NCBI RefSeq assembly: GCF_000468115.1
Contig: NZ_AVQI01000080.1
Span: forward strand, 62,001-126,000
Reading direction: 5' to 3'
DNA length: 64,000 bases
Source: Treponema socranskii subsp. socranskii VPI DR56BR1116 = ATCC 35536
GTDB taxonomy: Bacteria; Spirochaetota; Spirochaetia; Treponematales; Treponemataceae
The position numbers and the translations under genes were made by a program. Below, piece by piece: positions 9,417-15,511 of this stretch (the first letter of the stretch is position 1; each line of letters opens with the position of its first letter). The notes under the pieces are model-generated. The model made no database searches, had not been told where the DNA came from, and worked only from the letters and a program-made list of their open reading frames with translations.

Positions 9417-10037
9417 CTATTTATCCAAAAACATTTGCACTTCCGATTCTTCCAAGTTTTTTACGGGGGCTCCCATCCGTTCGGCATAATACAAAACTTT
9501 TGCTATCGCTTCGGCAGCTTCCACTTTATTCATTGCATCCATAAGCGTTTTACCTACGGCAACAACGCCGTGATTACCGAGCAGCACTATATCGTGTTTT
9601 AAAATATATTCGCGCGCTACATCGAAAATTTCACTGCAACCGGGTCTTCCGTACGGCGCGCAGGGAATTATTTTAAAATTTCCGATCATCTCCGGATAGG
9701 CCTTTGTTTCCACATTTTTTCCGCATAAAGCAAAGGCGGTAAGCATTGTGGGGTGCGCATGTACGACCGCACAAATATCGGGCCGTGCCTGATACGAACC
9801 GGTGTGTAAAATCAATTCGGAAGAAGGTTTCCCGATACCGCTTACTTGTTTCATTGTGCTTTCTTCAAGAACAACTATCTTTTCTTCCGTTAAAAATGCT
9901 TTATTTTGACCGGAAGGAGTAATGTATATATACCCGTCTCTCTTAATCGACACGTTTCCTTCGTAAGCGTTTACCAAACCCCTGCTGTCTAAGCGTTTAC
10001 AAACCTCAAGTATTTCTTTGATTGCAGAAATATCCAT
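9417..10037 (-). CDS. Class II aldolase/adducin-type sugar-phosphate aldolase
   Basis: A 206-residue zinc aldolase of the FucA/AraD/RhaD superfamily. Visible active-site residues: Glu74 (GKPSSELILH), His93 and His95 (AVVHAHPTM) and His156 (LLGNHGVVAVG), together the catalytic Glu and three zinc ligands. It would cleave a ketose 1-phosphate, such as fuculose or rhamnulose 1-phosphate, to dihydroxyacetone phosphate plus an aldehyde, or epimerise ribulose 5-phosphate if AraD-like. It sits 9 nt downstream of the rhamnulokinase-like kinase, which fits a kinase-then-aldolase pathway. Closest by length and motif to L-fuculose-phosphate aldolase; not certain. Confidence 0.85.
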   Translation of the reverse strand: MDISAIKEILEVCKRLDSRGLVNAYEGNVSIKRDGYIYITPSGQNKAFLTEEKIVVLEESTMKQVSGIGKPSSELILHTGSYQARPDICAVVHAHPTMLTAFALCGKNVETKAYPEMIGNFKIIPCAPYGRPGCSEIFDVAREYILKHDIVLLGNHGVVAVGKTLMDAMNKVEAAEAIAKVLYYAERMGAPVKNLEESEVQMFLDK

Positions 10038-10046
10038 AAAAATCTC

Positions 10047-11528
10047 CTATAAAATATTTTTTTCTATACAGATTTCAAATTTTTCATCCCATTTTTCTTT
10101 TTCAGCCGCACTCGGATACAATTCTTTCATTTTGCAAGAAACGCGGCTTAGTTCTCGTATTTCCGTAAGAGAACTGAGCTCTTTTAGAGCATACAATTGT
10201 ACCAGCGCATTTCCGAGTGCCGACGCATTCGGATTTCCGGCATATACGGGCATTCCGGTTGCATTACATATAAATTGTGCCAATAGAGAATTATTTGATC
10301 CGCCGCTGATTACATACAATTTAGTAAATTTATTATTGAATAATTTTTGAAATGCGTTTACCGTGTGTTTTATTTTTAAAACTATACTTTCATAAACGCA
10401 ACTCATATATTCGGCGTCGGAATTCAGCGTATTTTGTTGCTTCGTTTTTTGTAAATATGCGTTTATTTCCGATTTTATGCTTACCGTATCGTTGTTTAAA
10501 TTTGGGTCTTCAATGTCTATATAATTTTTATTGCACACTCTTTGCACTTGCGTATTAATTTTGCCGAAAGAAAACGGCACTCCCGTTTTTTCAATAGCTT
10601 TTTGAAGTTTTGTAATAAACCAGCCGGCAGAAAAATCTTTGTACAACAGATTTTTTCCGGCAAAACCGCCCGTATTTTTTAAACCGAAATTGAATGCCTC
10701 ATCGGACACACAGGGGATGTCGGTTTCAACTCCCATATTTATATTTGTTCCGAAACTGATATAAATGCTTTTTTCATCAAAACCCGGAACGGACGTAACG
10801 GCAGAAGCCGTATCATGAGAACAGACAGAAACGATCGGTATACTGCCGGCCAAATTATAGTGCTCGGCAACTGCCGGTAACAATGTTCCTTTTATCGTTC
10901 CTGCATTCACAATTTTTGTAAATAAGCTTTGCGGAATTTTAAATTTATTTAAAACGGTTTTACTCCATGTATTGTTTTTAATATCAAGCAGGGCTGTCGT
11001 ACCCGCGAAGCTTAATTCCGTCGTTTTTATACCGCATAAAAAATACGAAACCAAATCCGGTAAAAATAAAATTTCGGAAGCGGAATGCAGTATGCTTTCT
11101 TTTGCTTGAGCGATTGAAACCAATTGCGGCAAGCTGTACGTTCTTGCAGGCTGACATCCCGTTTTATAAAAAACATTTTTTTTACTGTAAATATTTTCCA
11201 TGTACGACAAAATATCTTTTGTCCGCAAATCGCGGTAATGAAACAAAGGTTCCGCTAATTGCCCCTTTGCATTTAAAAAGCCGAAAGTGGCTCCCCAAGA
11301 ATCAATTCCCAGTGAACATGGTTTTTTATGCACAGAAAAAGTTTGCAATCCTGTTATTACGGCATCATACAATGAAAAAAAATTCCAATATAAAGACGGA
11401 TACACATAAACAGGCTTATTATCGAAAACGATACTATTAGCAAGCGAAATTTGCTTTCCGTTAAAGGAATATAGACCGATTTTAATATTTGTTGCACCCA
11501 TATCTGCGCAACACAGGTATTTTTCCAT
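10047..11528 (-). CDS. FGGY carbohydrate kinase, rhamnulokinase-like
   Basis: A 493-residue kinase, first gene of the seven-gene operon. The N-terminus CCADMGATNIKIGLYSFNGK is a phosphate loop. GIDSWGATFGFLNAKGQL and LFHYRDLRT closely follow the rhamnulokinase pattern (GIDTWGVDFGLL...HYRDxRT), and SVCSHDTASAV holds the catalytic Asp. It should phosphorylate a ketose such as rhamnulose or a related deoxyketose for the aldolase encoded next. No rhamnose or fucose isomerase lies in the window, so the true substrate is open. Confidence 0.82.
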   Translation of the reverse strand: MEKYLCCADMGATNIKIGLYSFNGKQISLANSIVFDNKPVYVYPSLYWNFFSLYDAVITGLQTFSVHKKPCSLGIDSWGATFGFLNAKGQLAEPLFHYRDLRTKDILSYMENIYSKKNVFYKTGCQPARTYSLPQLVSIAQAKESILHSASEILFLPDLVSYFLCGIKTTELSFAGTTALLDIKNNTWSKTVLNKFKIPQSLFTKIVNAGTIKGTLLPAVAEHYNLAGSIPIVSVCSHDTASAVTSVPGFDEKSIYISFGTNINMGVETDIPCVSDEAFNFGLKNTGGFAGKNLLYKDFSAGWFITKLQKAIEKTGVPFSFGKINTQVQRVCNKNYIDIEDPNLNNDTVSIKSEINAYLQKTKQQNTLNSDAEYMSCVYESIVLKIKHTVNAFQKLFNNKFTKLYVISGGSNNSLLAQFICNATGMPVYAGNPNASALGNALVQLYALKELSSLTEIRELSRVSCKMKELYPSAAEKEKWDEKFEICIEKNIL

Positions 11529-11562
11529 AAAAATCCTTAAAAGAAGTCCGTTTTATATACAT

Positions 11563-11590
11563 AGTATACAGCATTATTTAGATCTGTCAA
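11563..11590 (-). promoter_or_regulatory. Promoter of the carbohydrate operon
   Basis: On the minus strand: TTGACA (11590-11585), 16-nt spacer, TATACT (11568-11563), about 34 nt before the kinase start at 11528. The sequence between carries AAGGATTTTTATGG-type ribosome binding. This near-consensus promoter faces away from the aldolase promoter at 11622. Confidence 0.75.
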
Positions 11591-11621
11591 TAAAAATTTT
11601 ATCGAAAAAGAAAAAATTAGC

Positions 11622-11650
11622 TTGAATTATTGCCCATGTGGTGGTATAGT
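11622..11650 (+). promoter_or_regulatory. Promoter of the class II ketose-bisphosphate aldolase gene
   Basis: TTGAAT (11622-11627), 17-nt spacer, TATAGT (11645-11650), with TG at 11642-11643 giving an extended -10. The leader is about 27 nt and contains GGAGG at 11673-11677, 6 nt before the ATG at 11684. The two divergent promoters are about 32 nt apart, so one regulator, such as the ROK protein, could control both. Confidence 0.75.
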
Positions 11651-11683
11651 TTTTATAGAGAACTTGGTTTTATGGAGGTTTTT

Positions 11684-12535
11684 ATGGGAAATTTGGTTTC
11701 ATTTAACGCTATGCTTGAACACGCCCGAAAACACGGATATGCGGTTCCTGCCTTTAATGTTTCGAATATGGAAACAATACAAGCGGTTGTTTCCGCTGCC
11801 GATGAAAAACACTCGCCGCTTATAGCGCAACTGTATCACGCCGATTTGGAATATGCCGGCGCCGATTTTATGATAGCCAATTCAAAAACGGCGGCTTTAA
11901 AAGTATCCGTTCCTGTGTGTGTAAGCCTGGATCACGGAAGGTCTTTTATGCAAGCAAAAAAATGTATTGAAGCGGGTTTTACCGGTGTAATGATAGATTT
12001 ATCCGAAGACAGTTTTGAAAAAAACATACAAACGACAAAAGAAGTTGTCGACTACGCCCACGAAAGGGGGGTGTCGGTTGAAGCCGAATTGGGAACAATC
12101 TTTGACGCTTCCGAATCGGATTCCGTTCGAACTTCAGGCTTTACAGATCCTGCTCAAGCAAAGATTTTTATTCAAAAAACCGGCGTAGACGCTTTAGCCG
12201 TATCCATAGGAACTGCGCACGGTGTATATTCATCAAAGCCTACTATAAATTTTTCGTTGGCGGAAGAATTGGTAAAAACGCTTGATGTCCCCATTGTAGT
12301 GCACGGCGGTTCAAACACTCCCGACGAAGATATAATCCGATTATGCAAACTGGGGGTTGCAAAAATCAATATCGGAACCGATTTAATGCAAGCATACAAC
12401 GACGGTATTTTAAACGCTTTTCAAGAACACGGAAAAAGTGCTCCGCTGAGAGTCGTAATGGGACAAGCAAGAGAGTACGTAAAAGCAACGGCAAAACACA
12501 AAATCGACTTGCTGCGGACATTTGCACGAGATTAA
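11684..12535 (+). CDS. Class II fructose/tagatose-bisphosphate aldolase family protein
   Basis: A 283-residue zinc aldolase of the FbaA/GatY/KbaY family. Asp83-His84 (SLDHG), Glu135 (EAELGT), His179 (GTAHG) and His207 (VVHGGS) match the catalytic Asp and metal ligands. It splits a ketose 1,6-bisphosphate or 1-phosphate to dihydroxyacetone phosphate plus an aldehyde. The start is the ATG at 11684, behind a strong GGAGG; upstream in-frame ATGs at 11630 and 11672 precede or overlap this site. It is divergent from the kinase/transport operon and AT-rich like it. Together the region supplies two kinases and two aldolases, so two phosphorylations followed by cleavage of an imported sugar is plausible (inference). 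Confidence 0.88.
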   Translation: MGNLVSFNAMLEHARKHGYAVPAFNVSNMETIQAVVSAADEKHSPLIAQLYHADLEYAGADFMIANSKTAALKVSVPVCVSLDHGRSFMQAKKCIEAGFTGVMIDLSEDSFEKNIQTTKEVVDYAHERGVSVEAELGTIFDASESDSVRTSGFTDPAQAKIFIQKTGVDALAVSIGTAHGVYSSKPTINFSLAEELVKTLDVPIVVHGGSNTPDEDIIRLCKLGVAKINIGTDLMQAYNDGILNAFQEHGKSAPLRVVMGQAREYVKATAKHKIDLLRTFARD

Positions 12536-12612
12536 ACAGGAGTTAAAAGCTCGACACTTTTATTGATTTTGTCATAATAAGCGGCTTGGCCGTTTTTCTT
12601 CTCTCGACTTAA

Positions 12613-12681
12613 TCAGAGCAAATCCGAGCGGTGGTCGTTCGCGGTACATCCGTGTACCGCGAACGACCGTATTTTTGCTCT
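12613..12681 (+). terminator. Long hairpin after the aldolase gene
   Basis: GGTCGTTCGCGGTACA (12633-12648) pairs perfectly with TGTACCGCGAACGACC (12653-12668) over a TCCG loop. An outer pairing of CAGAGCAAA with TTTTGCTCTG extends it, and GTATTTTT follows the inner stem. This can act as an intrinsic terminator. The rest of 12536-12853 has no gene; it contains the direct repeat TTGCAACGAGCG (12735 and 12773) and looks like stacked intergenic repeats. Confidence 0.65.
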
Positions 12682-12853
12682 GCAAAAATGCGCAACTGTT
12701 ATGCCGAGTAACGATACGGCGTCCGTGCCGCGTATTGCAACGAGCGCGTAAGCGCGAAGTTCCCCGCGCCACTTGCAACGAGCGTGTCCTATCACACAGT
12801 GTGCCGTAAACGCCGCGCTGTGTGTCCTCATAAGGGGAATCCTTGAAGCGAGA

Positions 12854-13195
12854 TTAGATGAAATTTTTCGATTTTATTTGATACATTAACTCAGGAATTG
12901 ATTCCGACGCGATAAGCCAAATTCGATCTGTTAAGATTTCCCCGTAATCATGAACAATTTTATTTCTTAAGCCGATAATTTTTGTCCAAGGAATATCTTG
13001 GTTTTCTTGTATAAAATCTCCGGAAAGGTGATTTGCCGCTTCTCCGATTATTTGTATTAATCTTTCAATCGCTAATCTTTTTATACGATTATTTACAAAA
13101 CTATTGTGATTTTCGTCTTTTACAATATCAATTACTTCTTGTGAATACTTTAATATATCGTAAATATAACTTTTATCACGCTCATTACACAACAT
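12854..13195 (-). CDS. hepT: HepT-like ribonuclease toxin (DUF86)
   Basis: A 113-residue all-helical protein. The catalytic signature RX4HXY is present as Arg77, His82 and Tyr84 in GLRNKIVHDYGEI. HepT toxins are HEPN ribonucleases that cleave RNA in the cytoplasm and stall growth. The partner MntA adds AMP groups to the Tyr of this motif and silences it. The gene overlaps the 3' end of mntA by 11 nt, so both are made from one transcript in the usual antitoxin-first order. The locus lies in an AT-rich patch between unrelated genes. Confidence 0.88.
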   Translation of the reverse strand: MLCNERDKSYIYDILKYSQEVIDIVKDENHNSFVNNRIKRLAIERLIQIIGEAANHLSGDFIQENQDIPWTKIIGLRNKIVHDYGEILTDRIWLIASESIPELMYQIKSKNFI

Positions 13196-13508
13196 AAAGA
13201 GGTTCTCGCGAATTCATTATTGCTTCTCTTCTATATGGATTTACCAAACCGGCCGGTTCTACGATATCAACATTTCTTTTTGTAATATTTTGGAGATAGT
13301 CTTGAATATCCAGTATATCAAAAAGTGATATTTTTTCGGAATTTTTGAACTCGATAAGAAAATCGACATCGCTTTCGTTCGTAAAATCATTTCGTATTGA
13401 AGAACCGAATACGGATATTTCTTTAATATTATACTTGGAAATTATGTAGTCTAAATCTTCGTGCGTTAAATAGATTCCGTTGTTCGAGAGTTTTTCAAAG
13501 CCTGTCAT
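13185..13508 (-). CDS. mntA: MntA-like nucleotidyltransferase antitoxin
   Basis: A 107-residue minimal nucleotidyltransferase. The fold signature GSSIRNDFTNESDVDFLIEF holds Gly35-Ser36 and the metal-binding Asp48 and Asp50. It would AMPylate and neutralise the HepT toxin encoded just downstream. The start is preceded by AAAGGAAAG (minus strand). A promoter with an inverted repeat over its -35 lies upstream (13526-13558), which suits autoregulation of the module. Confidence 0.88.
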   Translation of the reverse strand: MTGFEKLSNNGIYLTHEDLDYIISKYNIKEISVFGSSIRNDFTNESDVDFLIEFKNSEKISLFDILDIQDYLQNITKRNVDIVEPAGLVNPYRREAIMNSREPLYVV

Positions 13509-13525
13509 ATTTCTTTCCTTTTTTT

Positions 13526-13558
13526 AATATACCTCGTCTTGATCAAAATCGCAAGACG
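13526..13558 (-). promoter_or_regulatory. Promoter and possible operator of the mntA-hepT module
   Basis: Minus strand TTGCGA (13554-13549), 17-nt spacer, TATATT (13531-13526). The inverted repeat CGTCTTG (13535-13541) / CAAGACG (13552-13558) straddles the -35 and spacer, so a protein bound there would block the polymerase. Confidence 0.6.
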
Positions 13559-13723
13559 AACCTGAATTGAGCGCTTTGTTGGAGTATCTTTGCGAGAGGC
13601 GGGCGACGAGCGGTTTTACACCGCACATCGATGTGCTTGTCGAAAAAGCGAAACGGAATGAAAAGTTCAGGAGTACGATAAAAAGCAACGGCTGAAATAG
13701 CGCCGTCGCTGAAGTCTAAAGCC

Positions 13724-13745
13724 GAAAAACGCTGAAGCGTTTTTC
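13724..13745. terminator. Hairpin in the gene-free stretch 13559-14107
   Basis: GAAAAACGC (13724-13732) pairs with GCGTTTTTC (13737-13745) over TGAA, with TTTTATC after it: a plausible bidirectional terminator. Otherwise the stretch between the mntA and higB promoters holds no gene. A second inverted repeat (GCGATTTC 13763-13770 / GAAATCGC 13783-13790) and a promoter-like motif at 13875 are the only structures seen. Confidence 0.5.
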
Positions 13746-13874
13746 TTTTATCGGAGACACTCGCGATTTCTGCGCATTGCTCGAAATCGCAGCGTTCTTA
13801 TCTCGAGTTTGCACGGGTGTTTAAGGATGAGATATAAAAGCCTCCGCGATATGATTGTTTGATTATTTATTTGA

Positions 13875-13903
13875 TTGAAGAAATGGGAAAGACGGGGTAT
13901 AAT
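13875..13903 (+). promoter_or_regulatory. Strong promoter-like motif with no obvious gene behind it
   Basis: TTGAAG (13875-13880), 17-nt spacer, TATAAT (13898-13903). The next coding start on this strand is higB at 14144, which has its own promoter. Only stubs of two and eight codons follow. It may be a relic promoter or drive a small RNA. Confidence 0.4.
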
Positions 13904-14107
13904 AAAAAAGGGTCTAATATGTGTTAGACGGATGCCTTACGGGTACGATAAACTGTAACTTTGAAAAATAGGATGTATTTTTATAAATTAAAGTTTAAAA
14001 TTAAAATTAGTAACTTAGTTTTTTGAATAAACTTATGTTTTATATAATGGCTGCTTATGCAAGGAAAAATCAAACTTTACTTTTTGCATTTTAACCTTAG
14101 TTTCTTC

Positions 14108-14137
14108 TTGACAAATACTTCTGTTTAGCATTAGCAT
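14108..14137 (+). promoter_or_regulatory. higBA promoter
   Basis: TTGACA (14108-14113), 18-nt spacer, TAGCAT (14132-14137), then 6 nt to the higB ATG at 14144. The predicted transcript starts on the start codon. The tandem TTAGCATTAGCAT (14125-14137) could be an operator for HigA. Confidence 0.6.
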
Positions 14138-14143
14138 AGAAAT

Positions 14144-14425
14144 ATGATAAGAAGTTTTGATGATATAGAAACGGCATCAATATGCAAAGGTAATAAAAGT
14201 AAAAAGTTACCGATGACGATTCAGAATGTTGCAAGAAGAAAACTTCGAATGATTGAAGCTGCAAAAGTTGTAGAAGATTTAAGGCTCCCTCCAGGTAATC
14301 GTTTTGAAAAACTTGTTGGGAATTTAGACGGATTTTATTCAATCAGAATAAATGATCAATGGAGAATTGTCTTTAAGTTTGAAAATGGAGGTGCAGAAAA
14401 TGTTAGAATCACAGATTATCACTGA
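14144..14425 (+). CDS. higB: HigB-like toxin (RelE superfamily mRNA interferase)
   Basis: A 93-residue basic protein of the plasmid-maintenance killer type. The features are MIRSFDDIETASICKG at the start, ARRKLRMIEAA in the middle helix, LPPGNRFEKLVGNLDGFYSI and the C-terminal NDQWRIVFKFENGGAENVRI, which fit HigB. It is expected to cut mRNA at the ribosome unless bound by HigA. Toxin-before-antitoxin order is usual for higBA. The next gene starts 26 nt before this one ends. An integron attC-like site lies directly behind the pair, and higBA is a common integron cassette cargo. Confidence 0.92.
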   Translation: MIRSFDDIETASICKGNKSKKLPMTIQNVARRKLRMIEAAKVVEDLRLPPGNRFEKLVGNLDGFYSIRINDQWRIVFKFENGGAENVRITDYH

Positions 14426-14717
14426 TGAAAAATTACCCAATATTCATCCGGGAGAAATTCTTAAAGAAGATTTTTTAGATGCGATGAATATTTCTGCATA
14501 TCGTCTGGCAAAAGAAATCAATGTTCCTGAAACAAGAATCTCAGAGATAATTCACGGAAAGCGTTCAATTACTGCGGATACCGCTATCAGATTTTCAAAA
14601 TTCTTTGGAACGACAGCAGAATTCTGGCTCAATCTTCAGAATCTGTATGATTTAGAAGAAGAAAACAATAATCACTCCCTAGAATTTGAAACAATAAAAA
14701 TGTACGCATATGCCTAA
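14400..14717 (+). CDS. higA: HigA-like antitoxin (XRE-type helix-turn-helix)
   Basis: A 105-residue DNA-binding antitoxin. NIHPGEILKEDFLDAMNISA leads into the helix-turn-helix SAYRLAKEINVPETRISEI, then HGKRSITADTAIRFSKFFGT. HigA binds HigB and represses the promoter. The start is the ATG at 14400, 8 nt behind GGAGG (14387-14391); an in-frame ATG at 14385 overlaps that site. The stop codon is only 3 nt before the attC-like sequence, as expected for a compact gene cassette. Confidence 0.92.
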   Translation: MLESQIITDEKLPNIHPGEILKEDFLDAMNISAYRLAKEINVPETRISEIIHGKRSITADTAIRFSKFFGTTAEFWLNLQNLYDLEEENNNHSLEFETIKMYAYA

Positions 14718-14720
14718 ATT

Positions 14721-14816
14721 GCCTAACACCCGCTTCAACGCTGACATTTGTTTGTCACGAAAGTTGCTTAAAGTGCCTATACGCACTGCAACTTTCGCGC
14801 CAACTTTGCCTTAGGC
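14721..14816 (+). repeat. attC-like integron recombination site (degenerate)
   Basis: GCCTAAC (14721-14727), 3 nt, CGCTTCAAC (14731-14739) is the same R''-L'' arrangement as in the complete site at 61986. The right end offers CTTAGGC (14810-14816), a 6 of 7 match to the expected R', but a good L' box is missing. The centre folds strongly: CGAAAGTTGC (14758-14767) pairs with GCAACTTTCG (14788-14797). The rest of 14817-14998 is AT-rich and has no gene. Confidence 0.5.
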
Positions 14817-14998
14817 TTCGCGTCGGCAAAAGCACAAATTAATAGAATCGACGAAATATAAGTCCCTCGAACGATTATGGTAATTGTAATAATTAATTAT
14901 TAAGAAAAATAAAACTCACCTATATTAAAATCATTAAGTTATATGAAATTAAGTGTTGGTTTTAATGATTGGGAGATGATTTTTTTTATAAAATATTG

Positions 14999-15004
14999 TA
15001 TACT
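14999..15004 (+). promoter_or_regulatory. -10 element for the VapB-like antitoxin gene
   Basis: TATACT, 21 nt before the ATG at 15026, with GGAG at 15014-15017 as ribosome binding site. No convincing -35 is seen (ATGATT at 17-nt spacing). Confidence 0.4.
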
Positions 15005-15025
15005 AGAAGAAATGGAGTGGCTTAT

Positions 15026-15241
15026 ATGTCGGAATTAGCTTTTAAACAACTTTCAACACAAGTTGATATGCTTTCTTATACTGAAAAAATCAGATTACTT
15101 GATAAGATTGTAAAGACTTTACATAGACCCGTAAAAACTCATAAAAGAGAATTCTCAGACTTTAATGCAGCCTTCGGCTTATGGAAAGACAGGACGGTTT
15201 CTATTGAGGAAATAAGAACCAAAGCTTGGAGACGTTCTTAA
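15026..15241 (+). CDS. Small VapB-like antitoxin
   Basis: A 71-residue protein. The N-terminal half (MSELAFKQLSTQVDMLSYTE) resembles the short dimerisation/DNA-binding parts of VapB/PHD-type antitoxins, and the C-terminal AFGLWKDRTVSIEEIRTKAW is a typical toxin-binding tail. The start is the ATG at 15026 because GGAG lies 8 nt before it; an in-frame ATG at 14969 lies upstream of the -10 box. Its stop codon overlaps the start of a PIN-domain toxin gene by one base, the standard vapBC layout. The toxin gene is truncated, so this is an antitoxin without a working partner here. Confidence 0.72.
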   Translation: MSELAFKQLSTQVDMLSYTEKIRLLDKIVKTLHRPVKTHKREFSDFNAAFGLWKDRTVSIEEIRTKAWRRS

Positions 15242-15357
15242 TGGTTTATCTTTGCGATACTTGCGTTCTTATCGACTACCTTCGTGGGAAAACCGAAGTT
15301 CAGCAAAGACTTGAACAAGACAAAAAACAAGGTCTAGGAATGTCTTCGATTACTTAA
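15241..15357 (+). pseudogene. Truncated VapC-like PIN-domain toxin
   Basis: Thirty-eight codons starting MVYLCDTCVLIDYLRGKTEV and running to GLGMSSIT before TAA. This is the N-terminal third of a PIN ribonuclease: Asp6 in LCDTCVLIDYLRG is the first acidic active-site residue, and SSIT is the usual end of the second strand, where Glu-Leu normally follows. The remaining acidic residues are absent and no continuation is seen in any frame in the 150 bases downstream. The toxin is therefore almost certainly inactive. Confidence 0.75.
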
Positions 15358-15385
15358 TATAAAAATAATACACATCTAAAAATAA

Positions 15386-15414
15386 TTGTTATTTTTTTCG
15401 ATTTATGTTATAAT
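15386..15414 (+). promoter_or_regulatory. Promoter of the giant lipoprotein gene
   Basis: TTGTTA (15386-15391), 17-nt spacer, TATAAT (15409-15414), with TG at 15406-15407 giving an extended -10. The leader is about 90 nt and includes the palindrome TAAAAATTGCAATTTTTA (15440-15457). Confidence 0.7.
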
Positions 15415-15511
15415 ATTATATTGAAAATGGGGAATCTTTTAAAAATTGCAATTTTTAGAGATTATCCTTAATAATGTACGATGTATCGTAAAAGTTCCAT
15501 GGGGGAGACTT

